Shown in pieces: positions 44,477-53,704 of a stretch of 64,000 nucleotides of DNA. Location of the stretch: the NCBI RefSeq assembly GCF_021560035.1, contig NZ_CP074373.1, forward strand, positions 2,166,001 to 2,230,000, read 5' to 3'. The notes beneath the pieces are model-generated. The model was not told the DNA's origin. It saw only the letters and a program-made list of their open reading frames with translations, and did not search any database. This DNA is from Virgibacillus sp. NKC19-16 (GTDB taxonomy: Bacteria; Bacillota; Bacilli; Bacillales; Amphibacillaceae). The number at the start of each line of letters is the position of its first letter. Position 1 is the first letter of the stretch. Position numbers and translations under genes: made by a program.

Positions 44477-45403
44477 TTATTCCCTACGATTCTCACCTAT
44501 AATTTCAACCGATTTACTGACCTGTTTAATCCGTTCAATAATTCTTCCTGCTTTTACCGTTTCAACTCCTGAACGGGTTGCTGCCAACTGACTTTCCAAT
44601 TGATTTAGAGTATAATTGGATGTAAGGAATACAGGTAGTCTTTCCATCATTCGATATTGCAATATTGACCCAAGTATTTCATCACGAAACCAGGCAGATT
44701 GCATTTCCGCACCAATATCATCCAACATCAATACATCTGCTTTCTTAAAAAGTTCTATTTTGTCGTTAATAGAGTCATCTTTCATGGAAGCTTTCATTTC
44801 CCGGACAAACTCCGGCATATAAATTAATGTTGATGAAATATTATACTCTTTTAATTTGTTTGCAAGAGCCCCCAAAAAGTATGTTTTTCCTACACCAAAT
44901 GGACCGTGAAAATAGATTCCTTTTTGTGGCAAATCAGATTTTGCCTGCTCGATAAAATTAATTAATTCACGAATCGCACTAACTCTTTCTATATCATTGT
45001 CAATATCATCAATCGTTGCCTCTAATATCTCCCTTGGCATATATAAACTTTGAATCAGGTTTTGCTGTTCTACCTGTTTTTCATGTGCTATCCGGTTATG
45101 GCATTTTTCATAAGAGAGGCGAATTTCATTGTTTTCAACATGTAAAATAGGCGAATATCCTTGAATCATATTCTTACATCCGCCAAACGAGGAACAATGA
45201 TCACATTGCTTGGATTGTGTCTTGTACTCATATAGTTTAATCAGATTTTTCTCGATTTCCTTTTCGGTTAATTGCGGATATTTGGCTAAAAATTCCTTGA
45301 TTTCAGGATCACTTAAAACTTTCTGTTTTACTTTAATATAATTTTCTTTGAAATGTTCATTTTCCTGCATCCATTTTCTTAATGTAGATTGTACTGGTTC
45401 CAT
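44477..45403 (-). CDS. dnaI: Primosomal helicase loader DnaI
   Basis: AAA+ loader that places the DnaC helicase at the origin together with DnaB. The 308 residues have an N-terminal helicase-binding domain with a zinc cluster (CDHCSSFGGC and the later EKCHNR), then the ATPase with Walker A FHGPFGVGKTYFLGA (about 165), Walker B VLMLDDIGAE, sensor 1 PVFLTSNYT and an Arg finger region. The ATG 45401-45403 sits seven bases after AAGGA and four bases past the dnaB stop. Same operon order as B. subtilis. Confidence 0.95.
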   Translation of the reverse strand: MEPVQSTLRKWMQENEHFKENYIKVKQKVLSDPEIKEFLAKYPQLTEKEIEKNLIKLYEYKTQSKQCDHCSSFGGCKNMIQGYSPILHVENNEIRLSYEKCHNRIAHEKQVEQQNLIQSLYMPREILEATIDDIDNDIERVSAIRELINFIEQAKSDLPQKGIYFHGPFGVGKTYFLGALANKLKEYNISSTLIYMPEFVREMKASMKDDSINDKIELFKKADVLMLDDIGAEMQSAWFRDEILGSILQYRMMERLPVFLTSNYTLNQLESQLAATRSGVETVKAGRIIERIKQVSKSVEIIGENRRE

Positions 45404-45407
45404 ATTA

Positions 45408-46769
45408 TCATCCTTGGATGTGATTATTATTGTTTCTGCTTGAATACTGACGCAGCATAGCAGCAACTTCTTCTTGTTCTTTAGTTAGATCTTCAGCATT
45501 TGATTTTGGCTGTTGATTACTCTTTTTATTGTTTCTTTCTTTAAACCAATCCGGAACAACTTCATTTGATGCGGCTTTTCTGTAATTGGATTTGGATTTC
45601 TGTGTTGTGCCCTTTTGATATCTTTCTTTTTCCTTTTTGGCAAAGGTCATGGCTTCTTTAGCTGTTTTTAAATTGGCCCTGGACCAATGACTCGCGATTT
45701 TCTCCAAATATGCTTTCGACAGCTTCATGTTTGATTGTAGTAACACATAATGAATAAGGACATTCATAACAGGTGAAGGCAGGCCTTGTGTTGTCATAAC
45801 ACCCTGAATGACTCGCATATCCTGTTCTGAAGCATGATTACCACTGGAGAGGTCTTCAAGCAATTGCTTCGGTGAGATTGTTTCTAATTCATGGATAAGC
45901 TGTTCCTCTTTTGTCTCGGGTTTCTTTGTTGCTTCCTGTTGGTTAGGTATGGTTTTATTTTTTAATTGAATTGGTGTTTCATTATATTTTGCTTTAAATA
46001 AGTCATGACAAGCTGTTTTAAATTCCTCTTGATCCAGTCTATTATTTGGAGTTAATGCCCATAATACACATTTATCTATTTCATGGGAGACAAGGTCATA
46101 TAATTGCATCATTTGTGAAATCAATTTTTTGTTTTCTACTGTTAAGACTTTACCCACAGGAATCATCCGCTGTTTTAACATTATTTCCATCCAGGAAAAG
46201 TCTGTTTTATCCACCGAAATCCACGGGTCTTCTTCACTTAAGGGTACTCCAGTGGCCTCAACGGAAGGCTCGAACGTTTGAAAAACATCATGAAAAGATG
46301 CTGTAATGTTTGTTCCAGTCTGTTTGTTCTGTATTGTTACGTAATGATCCTTCAAGTCGTTAAACTTAGCCTCACCGATATGGTGAAAAAGAAGCTGCGT
46401 AAGCATGGCATCCCTGAAAAAATCCTTTGGTGCAAATGGGCTTTGTAACTCGTACGTGTACGTATTTGTTGTTTCTGTATTTTTTTTATATGTTTTTAAC
46501 AGTCCTATAGCTTCAAGCTTCAGTCTTGCCTGGTAGATTTCATCCAACGGTATATTTAAATAATTCATTAATGTATGATGTGTTTGGGCTTCGTACTCCC
46601 GTTGCAATTCCATGTCATGCAGGAGTGTCTGATATAATGTGACTGCTTGAATACCAATAAGCGGCTGATACAGATGGGTTAATGATTTCCCATAGTCTAC
46701 AGGCAAATAAGATTTTAATACAACATAATACCCTTCTATAGGCAAAATTTTTCCAATAAAACTCATCAT
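45408..46769 (-). CDS. dnaB: Replication initiation and membrane-attachment protein DnaB
   Basis: Bacillus-type DnaB (not the E. coli helicase); works with DnaD and DnaI to load the replicative helicase at oriC. The 453 residues contain a winged-helix N-terminal region (about 1-120) and a DnaD-like C-terminal domain near residues 320-400 ending in the basic YLEKIASHWSRANLKTAKEAM. The C-terminal tail is polar and rich in Asn, Lys and Gln. GAGGGAG precedes the ATG by seven bases. Middle gene of nrdR-dnaB-dnaI. Confidence 0.93.
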   Translation of the reverse strand: MMSFIGKILPIEGYYVVLKSYLPVDYGKSLTHLYQPLIGIQAVTLYQTLLHDMELQREYEAQTHHTLMNYLNIPLDEIYQARLKLEAIGLLKTYKKNTETTNTYTYELQSPFAPKDFFRDAMLTQLLFHHIGEAKFNDLKDHYVTIQNKQTGTNITASFHDVFQTFEPSVEATGVPLSEEDPWISVDKTDFSWMEIMLKQRMIPVGKVLTVENKKLISQMMQLYDLVSHEIDKCVLWALTPNNRLDQEEFKTACHDLFKAKYNETPIQLKNKTIPNQQEATKKPETKEEQLIHELETISPKQLLEDLSSGNHASEQDMRVIQGVMTTQGLPSPVMNVLIHYVLLQSNMKLSKAYLEKIASHWSRANLKTAKEAMTFAKKEKERYQKGTTQKSKSNYRKAASNEVVPDWFKERNNKKSNQQPKSNAEDLTKEQEEVAAMLRQYSSRNNNNHIQG

Positions 46770-46794
46770 TCATACTCTCCCTCTTTATAGCACA

Positions 46795-47265
46795 TCAGGA
46801 TTTATTTTGTTTGTCTGTATTAATTAAATCCTTTAATTCATCGAGAAAGACACTGATATCTTTAAACTGACGATATACAGAGGCGAAACGAACGTATGCT
46901 ACTTCATCCACTTTGGATAGCCTGTCCATTACTATTTCACCAATTTCCTTGCTGTCCACTTCGGAAACACCAGTATTACGAAGTTCCTTTTCAACAGAAA
47001 AGGCAATTTCCTCCATTTTATCAAGGGGTATCGGACGTTTCTCACAGGCTCTGATTAATCCCCGAACCAACTTTTCCCTGCTAAATACTTGTCTGTTCCC
47101 ATCCTTTTTTACCACAATTAACGGCACTTCTTCAATCCTCTCAAACGTTGTAAATCGAAAACCGCAATTTTCACATTCCCTACGTCTGCGTATAGATTCC
47201 CCTTCTTCAATCGGACGTGAATCGAGCACTCTTGTATTTTTATTATTGCAATTGGAACATCTCAT
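46795..47265 (-). CDS. nrdR: Transcriptional repressor NrdR
   Basis: Represses ribonucleotide reductase genes in response to bound (d)ATP. The 156 residues have the zinc ribbon ([39 protein letters not shown], four cysteines) and an ATP-cone domain from about residue 48 ([20 protein letters not shown]). The product is full length. B. subtilis calls it ytcG. 25 bases before dnaB. Confidence 0.95.
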   Translation of the reverse strand: MRCSNCNNKNTRVLDSRPIEEGESIRRRRECENCGFRFTTFERIEEVPLIVVKKDGNRQVFSREKLVRGLIRACEKRPIPLDKMEEIAFSVEKELRNTGVSEVDSKEIGEIVMDRLSKVDEVAYVRFASVYRQFKDISVFLDELKDLINTDKQNKS

Positions 47266-47288
47266 TTCGCACGCCTCCGTTTCCGTTA

Positions 47289-47684
47289 TTAACTAGTTCC
47301 CCTTGTTGTGATTAATGGCAGATCTTTATTAATCGCCTTATATAAATGTTGAATGACTTTTGTGCTGTAGCCGAAATCAAAAGGAAGAACAGATTCCGTT
47401 GTTACTGAAAAGTCAATTGCTGTCTGATATGGCCTGACCATAATCACAGTAGCAACGATAAATGCCTTTCTACCTTTTTTAATAAGCACACTGATTTCAC
47501 CATGCTCTTTAGAAATGGAATTAACCTCATATACCTCAGAATTGGTAAAGAAATTCTCCAGCATACTCAACCCTTTATCTTTTGTTGTCTTATAATAATG
47601 TGTCTGAAGTGATGTATCCTCATGATTTTCGCTAGACTCTGCATGGTTATTAAAATACTTATTGATTGTACTACGAAATGACAT
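47289..47684 (-). CDS. Conserved cytosolic protein of unknown function
   Basis: A 131-residue protein I cannot name. It starts [18 protein letters not shown], is rich in charged residues in the first 45, and has a mixed alpha/beta C-terminal domain (about 60-131) with [30 protein letters not shown]. No signal peptide, membrane helix or catalytic motif. Start chosen at ATG 47682-47684 behind GGGTGGGAGA, trimming nine upstream codons. It ends 24 bases before nrdR and is probably the first gene of the nrdR operon; B. subtilis has speD there instead. Confidence 0.65.
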   Translation of the reverse strand: MSFRSTINKYFNNHAESSENHEDTSLQTHYYKTTKDKGLSMLENFFTNSEVYEVNSISKEHGEISVLIKKGRKAFIVATVIMVRPYQTAIDFSVTTESVLPFDFGYSTKVIQHLYKAINKDLPLITTRGTS

Positions 47685-47767
47685 TCTCCCACCCCACCGA
47701 TTAAACTTCACTCGTAATATGTATATTACTTTATTTTAACACGTTTCGTCTAAATCCTCTATCCAAA

Positions 47768-47798
47768 AAAGCATCTATCACAATCGATAGATGCTTTA
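47768..47798. terminator. Bidirectional terminator, originally that of gapB
   Basis: Stem GCATCTATC/GATAGATGC with flanking A/T runs (AAAA side gives UUUUUU on the minus strand). It is separated from the gapB stop by the mobile element at 47807-48368 but directly abuts its left target-site copy. Confidence 0.8.
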
Positions 47799-47806
47799 TT
47801 ATATTT
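47799..47806. repeat. Target-site duplication, left copy (element A)
   Basis: TTATATTT, seven of eight bases shared with the right copy at 48369-48376. Confidence 0.7.
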
Positions 47807-48368
47807 GGTCCTTTTCATAAGCATCGTTGCTTTAAATCCTCACAGTTGATATAAACTGCGATGTAGTAGGAAATGATGGTTGGTGTATTTACCCGCTACG
47901 GAAATACACTACGATTTCCGTGGGCGGCTGCCTGAGCCTCCTCAAGCTCCGCTCTGCGGGGTCTCACCAGCCTTTAGCTCCCACAGGAGTCTCCGTATAT
48001 TTCCTCCGCTAGCATTGGCTTACTATATAATTATTTGTGTAATAAAACAAAACAGTTTCGTTGCTATCACTAGTCCGGGTGAGTGGAGGGCAGTCGACTC
48101 CTGCGGAAACAAATGTCTTCGGTGGGACGAGCATTTACGCGCAGTCCCAGCACGTATCTGAAGACCCCGCAGCGGTGGTCTTCCGCGAGGCAGGTTAAGT
48201 TCGCGACGTCCTGTCGCAACACCTGCACTAGCACGTCCTGTGCGTCGAAGGCTGAAGCCGTGCCCTAAGGTCCGCGACTGCCCGGAACGATCCCGGACGG
48301 CGAGTATTGCACATAATGTCGCAGTTTATATCTTTTGTGTCAAAAACAACATTTTTTAGAGAACACCC
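47807..48368. mobile_element. MITE-like element, copy A (562 bases)
   Basis: Ends start GG(T/G) and form imperfect terminal inverted repeats about 55 long, each with the exact inner motif GATATAAACTGCGA at 47848-47861 and, inverted, 48319-48332. Between are a GC-rich module (47890-48020), an AT-rich spacer, and a second GC-rich module (48062-48310). Both modules match copy B in reverse orientation. No transposase frame of family size is present; two short frames inside are compositional artefacts. An 8-bp target copy flanks each side. GG ends plus 8-bp AT-rich duplication resemble ISL3-family transposition, which is my inference. Confidence 0.85.
48190..48243 (+). ncRNA. Bacillaceae-1-like RNA: twin GUCCU-loop hairpins
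   Basis: Two adjacent hairpins, GCGAC-[GTCCT]-GTCGC at 48203-48217 and GCAC-[GTCCT]-GTGC at 48231-48243, with the first enclosed by GCAGGT/ACCTGC (48190-48195 with 48221-48226). Two terminal loops reading RUCCU are the hallmark of the Bacillaceae-1 RNA motif. It lies in the part of element A that copy B lacks. A TTGGCT-N17-TGTAAT promoter candidate at 48015-48043 points towards it. Confidence 0.6.
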
Positions 48369-48376
48369 TTATATTA
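48369..48376. repeat. Target-site duplication, right copy (element A)
   Basis: TTATATTA, next to the gapB stop codon (48378). Pairs with 47799-47806. Confidence 0.7.
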
Positions 48377-48377
48377 T

Positions 48378-49409
48378 TTATGAAATTTGCACCTGTTCCT
48401 GGTGCAGGTAGCTGCCAACATAATTTGCTAAGTCAAGGACACGCTTAGAATAGCCCCATTCATTATCATACCATGCCAGTACTTTAACTTTATTATCGTT
48501 CATAACGATGGTGGATAAACCATCAATAATTGCTGAATAATTGGTTGTTGTATAATCAACGGATACGAGTGGGTCCCCGCTGTATTCCACGATTCCTTTC
48601 AAATTATTTTCAGATGCTTTTTTAAATGCATGATTAATCGCTTCAACCGTGACAGATTCTTCGACATCCACCACTAAATCTACCAGGGATACATTAGGTG
48701 TAGGTACCCTTAACGCCATGCCATGTAATTTTCCATCTAAATGAGGCATTACTTCTCCAATTGCCTTTGCCGCACCAGTTGAGGTTGGGATAATGGATTG
48801 GGTGCATCCGCGCGCACGACGCAAGTCCTTATGTGGATTATCTAAATTCTTTTGATCATTTGTAATCGCATGAACGGTTGTCATCATGCCACTGGTGACT
48901 GTAAAGTTATCATCCAACACCTTCATTACTGGTGCTAAACAATTCGTTGTGCATGAGGCATTTGATATAACATCATCTTTCTGTGGATGATATTTATCTT
49001 CATTAACACCCATTACAATTGTATTATCTACTTGCTTTCCTGGAGCTGTAATAATAACTTTCTTTGCACCAGCTTGCATATGCAGACCCGCATCTTCTCT
49101 TGTTTTAAATTTACCTGTTGCCTCGATGACTACATCAATATCCAACTGCTTCCATGGAAGTTTATCTGGTTCACGCGAGCTTACAATCCAAACTTCTTTA
49201 TGATTAACATTCAGCGTATCATCAAACGCTTTCACTTCTTCGTTAAAAATTCCATGAACACTATCGTATTTAATTAAATGTGCAAGCGTTTCTGGAGGAT
49301 AGCTTGCATTAATTGCAACGACCTCTAAGTTTTCATCCATAATCGCTTGGCGAAAGACCATTCGCCCAATCCGGCCAAATCCATTTATAGCAATTCGGGT
49401 TTTATCCAT
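48378..49409 (-). CDS. gapB: NADP-dependent glyceraldehyde-3-phosphate dehydrogenase, gluconeogenic
   Basis: Runs the GAPDH step in the gluconeogenic direction. The 343-residue protein has the Rossmann start INGFGRIGRMVFRQ, the active-site SNASCTTNCLAPV (catalytic Cys), the phosphate-site TGAAKAIGEV and C-terminal WYDNEWGYSKRVLDL. It is assigned gapB rather than gapA because of its place after coaE, mutM and polA, as in B. subtilis, and because of the CcpN-like operator at its start. AGGAGG precedes the ATG. Glycolytic gapA would lie elsewhere. Confidence 0.92.
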   Translation of the reverse strand: MDKTRIAINGFGRIGRMVFRQAIMDENLEVVAINASYPPETLAHLIKYDSVHGIFNEEVKAFDDTLNVNHKEVWIVSSREPDKLPWKQLDIDVVIEATGKFKTREDAGLHMQAGAKKVIITAPGKQVDNTIVMGVNEDKYHPQKDDVISNASCTTNCLAPVMKVLDDNFTVTSGMMTTVHAITNDQKNLDNPHKDLRRARGCTQSIIPTSTGAAKAIGEVMPHLDGKLHGMALRVPTPNVSLVDLVVDVEESVTVEAINHAFKKASENNLKGIVEYSGDPLVSVDYTTTNYSAIIDGLSTIVMNDNKVKVLAWYDNEWGYSKRVLDLANYVGSYLHQEQVQIS

Positions 49410-49419
49410 CGGTAATCCT

Positions 49420-49472
49420 CCTAATATGTTATACTAATTTTTAATTTTATATAATTAGTATAACATATTAGG
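49420..49472. promoter_or_regulatory. Paired CcpN-type operator over the gapB promoter and ribosome site
   Basis: A perfect 20-bp inverted repeat, arms CCTAATATGTTATACTAATT and its complement (49420-49439 and 49453-49472), 13 bases apart. Each arm contains TATGTTATACT, matching the CcpN consensus TRTGHYATAYW in all eleven positions (as I recall the consensus). On the minus strand the distal arm overlaps a -10-like TATACT and the proximal arm overlaps the AGGAGG of gapB. In B. subtilis CcpN represses gapB and pckA in glycolytic growth. Confidence 0.75.
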
Positions 49473-49512
49473 ATTAAAATGTGTCACCCAATTCATTTAT
49501 TTTGTTCTTAAC

Positions 49513-50118
49513 TTAAAGGGGCTCTCTTTTCCATTCTTTTATCAACCGCTCCAACTGTTGATATGACTCGTATTTGCTTCCATTATTATTAATAATAGCA
49601 TCTGCTTTTTCCGCTTTTTCTTTAACGGGAATTTGAGAATGGATACGCTGGTATGCTTCTTCTTCTGTATAACCATCCCGATTCACTAAACGCCTGAACT
49701 GTACTTCTTCGTCCACATAGACGACTACCGTTTTATCAACAAAATGGGTTAACTTACTCTCAAATAATAAAGGGATATCAAGAACAACCAAAGCCTCTCC
49801 AGCCTTTACGTAGGCATCTCTTTGCTCCAGCATTTTTTCTCTAACTGCCGGATGTACAATACTATTCAGTTGCTTACGTTTTTCTTCATCAGCAAATATG
49901 ATGGAACCTAACTTTTCCCGGTCCAGTGTTCTATCCTCCCGTAAAATGTCCTCACCAAATACATGAACGATTTTTTCATAGGCTTTTTCATCGGGTCTTA
50001 CCACTTCTCTTGAAATTTTATCTGCATCAATTACTGGTATATTGAAGTCATCGAACATTAGGGAAACAGTGCTTTTTCCACTTGCGATACTGCCAGTTAA
50101 TCCGATAATCAGCGCCAT
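49513..50118 (-). CDS. coaE: Dephospho-CoA kinase
   Basis: Last step of CoA synthesis, phosphorylating the ribose 3'-OH of dephospho-CoA. The 201 residues carry the P-loop GLTGSIASGKSTV (8-20), the DADKISREVV segment, the CoA-binding LDIPLLFESKL and a lid Arg pair in RLVNRDGYTEEEA. Starts three bases after the mutM stop, so the two are coupled. Third gene of polA-mutM-coaE. Confidence 0.95.
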   Translation of the reverse strand: MALIIGLTGSIASGKSTVSLMFDDFNIPVIDADKISREVVRPDEKAYEKIVHVFGEDILREDRTLDREKLGSIIFADEEKRKQLNSIVHPAVREKMLEQRDAYVKAGEALVVLDIPLLFESKLTHFVDKTVVVYVDEEVQFRRLVNRDGYTEEEAYQRIHSQIPVKEKAEKADAIINNNGSKYESYQQLERLIKEWKREPL

Positions 50119-50121
50119 TTT

Positions 50122-50958
50122 CTACACCTCTTCACTTTTTTGACAGGTATTACATACATGTGTACCCCGACCGCCAACTTTCATTTTGACGATAGGGCTT
50201 CCGCATTTTTGACAGGGTTTATTTTCTTGTCCATAAACAAATAACTCAGACTGGAACATACCCATATCACCTTGGACATTCACATACGAACGAATAGTAG
50301 TACCGCCCTGTTTGACGGCGTCAGCCAAGGTCGATATTGTTTGTTCTTGGATTGCTTTTATCTCGTTTTTCTTTAGTTTACTGGATTGTTTTAGTGGGTG
50401 AACATTTGCTTTATATAATGTTTCATCAACATAAATATTTCCAAGCCCGCTTACAATAGCTTGATCCAGCAAAACAGCTTTAATCACACGGTCTGTTCTT
50501 TTTAACTTATTATAAAAATAATCAAAGGTAAAAACTTCATCAAAGGGGTCAGGCCCCAGCTTGTTCAGCGGTTTATTATAGCGTTCTTCCCCTTTTTTAT
50601 AAAGATGCATGGTACCAAACTTACGCACATCATTGTAGCGAAGCTCTTCTCCATCTGTAAATGTAAAAATAACATGAGTATGCTTCTTTATAGGTTCAGC
50701 CGCTTTATGAACACTATACTTTCCTTCCATACGCAAATGGGAAACAAGCACATAATCGTCTAATTGAAATAGCAGAAATTTTCCTTTTCGTGTTAAATTC
50801 TGAATCGTTTGTCCTTCCATGAGCGTCCTGAAATGATCCACATCATCGGGTTCCTTGACAATATTCGGCCAATAAACGGCTACGTCCTGAATTGTTTTAT
50901 TTATGATAAGTTGCTTTAATGTTTCTTTTATTGTTTCTACTTCTGGTAATTCCGGCAT
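50122..50958 (-). CDS. mutM: Formamidopyrimidine-DNA glycosylase
   Basis: Removes 8-oxoguanine and formamidopyrimidines and nicks the abasic site. The 278-residue product begins MPELPEVETI, where Pro2 is the Schiff-base nucleophile and Glu3 is catalytic. The central helix-two-turn-helix has SGLGNIYVDETLY, and the C terminus is a zinc finger with four Cys: CQKCGSPIVKMKVGGRGTHVCNTC. AAGGAG is ten bases upstream, inside the polA tail region. Confidence 0.96.
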   Translation of the reverse strand: MPELPEVETIKETLKQLIINKTIQDVAVYWPNIVKEPDDVDHFRTLMEGQTIQNLTRKGKFLLFQLDDYVLVSHLRMEGKYSVHKAAEPIKKHTHVIFTFTDGEELRYNDVRKFGTMHLYKKGEERYNKPLNKLGPDPFDEVFTFDYFYNKLKRTDRVIKAVLLDQAIVSGLGNIYVDETLYKANVHPLKQSSKLKKNEIKAIQEQTISTLADAVKQGGTTIRSYVNVQGDMGMFQSELFVYGQENKPCQKCGSPIVKMKVGGRGTHVCNTCQKSEEV

Positions 50959-50972
50959 GTAAATGATTCTCC

Positions 50973-53612
50973 TTATTTTGCATCAAACCAGCTGCTTCCA
51001 TAAGCATAATCTACTTTCAATGGTACATTTAAGTCTACCGTATGCTCCATCGTTGCTGGCACTATTTTTTTTAGTTGATCCACTTCTTCTTTTGGTGCTT
51101 CAATAATTAATTCATCATGTACTTGCAGCAGCATACGAGACTCAAGGCTAGCTTCTTTTAACTTAGCATCAAGATCGATCATTGCTTTTTTAATAATATC
51201 TGCAGCACTGCCTTGAATAGGTGTATTCATCGCTGTACGTTCAGCAAAACTGCGCAAATTGAAGTTTCGACTCGTGATCTCAGGTAGGTATCTTCTGCGT
51301 TTCATTAATGTCGTCACATAACCATGGTGTTTTGCTTCTTGGACAATTTCTTCCATATAGGTTTTCACACCTGGATAACTTGCAAAATAACGTTCAATAA
51401 ATGCTTTCGCTTCTTTTCTAGTAATCCCGAGGCTTTGCGAAAGGCCGTAATCACTTATCCCGTACACAATGCCAAAATTAACCGCTTTTGCCTGACGTCG
51501 CATATTCGCAGTTATTTCTTCTTTATTTACATGAAAAACATCCATTGCAGTTTGTGTATGAATATCCACATCATTGTTAAAAGCAGCAACCAGCTTTTCG
51601 TCATTTGCAATATGTGCTAGCACACGTAATTCAATTTGTGAATAATCTGCAGCAAACATGATCCAGTCCTTCTTCGCTGGTATAAATGCTTGTCTGATTT
51701 TTCTTCCTTCCTCTAAACGGATAGGAATATTTTGCAGGTTTGGTTCCATGGAGCTTAATCTTCCTGTTTGCGTTAATGCCTGATTAAAGCGTGTATGGAT
51801 TTTATGTGTATCCTTATCTACAACTTTCAATAGACCTTCGATATAGGTTGATTGAAGCTTGCCTAACTGTCTGTATAAAAGCAGTTTCGGTATAATTTCA
51901 TGTTCCTGTTTCAATTGCTCCAAAACATCTGCTGCTGTTGAATACCCTGTCTTTGTTTTCTTAATAACCGGCAGTTTAAGCTTTTCAAAGAGAATAGGTC
52001 CAAGTTGCTTCGGGGAATTCAAATTAAACGCTTCACCGGCAAGTTCATATACTTCTTTTTCCAAATCATTTAACCGCTGTTTAAGATCAATACCTATTTC
52101 TTTTAGGTGTTGAATATCCGCCTGTACACCTACATGCTCCATTTCCCCTAAGATAAGCGTAAGCGGCATCTCCAGCTCTATAAATAATTCATATTGTTCA
52201 TTCGCTTTAAGACGGGCTTCCATGTCTTCTTTCAAGGAATATAATGTACTCGCCTTCCGCACAACATGTTCAGCTAAAATAGACTCCTCAGGCACTTTTA
52301 ATTTTGCGCCTTTGCCATAGACCTCTTCATCAAATAAGACATTTGTTTCCCCCATTCTATTACCAATTGCGGGAATATCATGATTGTTTTCAGATGGATT
52401 AATTAAATAAGAGGCGAGGAGCATATCAAATGTAATTCCTTGAAGATGGATGCCTTGATTTAATAATGCGACTAATGATTTCTTGGCATCGAAAACACTT
52501 TTTGATTGACTCCCGTCCTCGGCCCATTGTTTAAACACATCTGATTCCAGCGCTACATCAGTCGGTACATAGTACGCGTTTGTTTCATTTACAATCCCAA
52601 TCCCTTCGACCTTCGCCGTATGATAGTTTTCACCGATCATTTCCACGACTAAAGCCGCGTCTCCTATGAACATATCAGATGTGACTTCATTGACAATAGA
52701 AAAATCAATATCTGTTAATTCATTTCCATTATCCTCCGTGCTAGTTGATTCTCCATCAACTTTATTTAACAGTGATTGAAATCCCAGATCTTTAAATATG
52801 CTACTAACTTTTGTCTCTTGATATCCTTCAAAAATCAAGTCATCAAGCTTTACGGTTATAGGGGAATCACGTTTGATTGTAACGAGATCTTTACTCATAA
52901 ATGCGTTCTCTTTGTACGTTTCTAATTTTTCCTTCAGTTTCTTTCCACTGACTTCATCGATATGGTTATAAACTTCATCCAGAGTGTTGTGTTGCTTCAA
53001 TAATTTTGTAGCGGTTTTCTGTCCTATCCCAGGAACTCCGGGTATGTTATCCGAACTGTCTCCCATTAATGCTTTTAAATCAATAATCTGACTAGGTGAT
53101 ATCTCCATTTTTTCCTTCATAAAAGCGGGGGTGTATTTTTCCACTTCACTGATTCCCTTTTTCGTTAAATGAACCGTTACATTATCAGAAGCCAGCTGCA
53201 GTAAATCTTTATCACCTGATATAACCGTTACATCCCAACCCTCGTCTATTTCTTGCGTCGAAAGTGTACCAATAATATCATCCGCTTCATAATTCTCTAA
53301 TTGATAATGGGCTATTTGAAATGCATCAAGTAATTCCCTCAAGAGTGGGAACTGCTCCGATAATTCCGGCGGTGTTTTCTGACGACCACCTTTGTATTCT
53401 TTGTAGGTTTCATGGCGAAATGTTGTTTTTCCAGCATCAAAAGCGACAAGCATATGTGTTGGTTTTTCTTCTTCCAAGATTCTAAGAAGCATCGTTGTAA
53501 ATCCGTAAACCCCGTTCGTATATACACCCTTATCATTATTTAATAAAGGTAATGCAAAAAAAGCGCGATAAATAATACTGTTTCCATCAATTAAAACGAG
53601 TTTGTTTGACAT
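50973..53612 (-). CDS. polA: DNA polymerase I
   Basis: Repair and Okazaki-fragment polymerase. The 879 residues contain the 5'-3' exonuclease (1-290, with GDKDLLQL, SDNIPGVPGIGQKTA), an exonuclease-like middle (300-470) in which the usual DxE proofreading residues are not evident, as in Geobacillus Pol I, and the polymerase with motif A DYSQIELR, O-helix RRQAKAVNFGIVYG and motif C QVHDELIIEA. First gene of polA-mutM-coaE. Confidence 0.96.
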   Translation of the reverse strand: MSNKLVLIDGNSIIYRAFFALPLLNNDKGVYTNGVYGFTTMLLRILEEEKPTHMLVAFDAGKTTFRHETYKEYKGGRQKTPPELSEQFPLLRELLDAFQIAHYQLENYEADDIIGTLSTQEIDEGWDVTVISGDKDLLQLASDNVTVHLTKKGISEVEKYTPAFMKEKMEISPSQIIDLKALMGDSSDNIPGVPGIGQKTATKLLKQHNTLDEVYNHIDEVSGKKLKEKLETYKENAFMSKDLVTIKRDSPITVKLDDLIFEGYQETKVSSIFKDLGFQSLLNKVDGESTSTEDNGNELTDIDFSIVNEVTSDMFIGDAALVVEMIGENYHTAKVEGIGIVNETNAYYVPTDVALESDVFKQWAEDGSQSKSVFDAKKSLVALLNQGIHLQGITFDMLLASYLINPSENNHDIPAIGNRMGETNVLFDEEVYGKGAKLKVPEESILAEHVVRKASTLYSLKEDMEARLKANEQYELFIELEMPLTLILGEMEHVGVQADIQHLKEIGIDLKQRLNDLEKEVYELAGEAFNLNSPKQLGPILFEKLKLPVIKKTKTGYSTAADVLEQLKQEHEIIPKLLLYRQLGKLQSTYIEGLLKVVDKDTHKIHTRFNQALTQTGRLSSMEPNLQNIPIRLEEGRKIRQAFIPAKKDWIMFAADYSQIELRVLAHIANDEKLVAAFNNDVDIHTQTAMDVFHVNKEEITANMRRQAKAVNFGIVYGISDYGLSQSLGITRKEAKAFIERYFASYPGVKTYMEEIVQEAKHHGYVTTLMKRRRYLPEITSRNFNLRSFAERTAMNTPIQGSAADIIKKAMIDLDAKLKEASLESRMLLQVHDELIIEAPKEEVDQLKKIVPATMEHTVDLNVPLKVDYAYGSSWFDAK

Positions 53613-53704
53613 ATGTACGCTTCCTCCTATTTAATTGCTCATTATGTCTATTTTATCATTATTGTATCAGTAAAGGAAAACTAACCTATCCTTTTTTGTA
53701 CATA

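Noticed and set aside
47880-48268. Two open frames (93 and 61 codons) inside the GC-rich block between the nrdR operon and gapB
   Set aside because: They lie entirely inside MITE-like element A, have no ribosome site, and the high GC accounts for the lack of stops.
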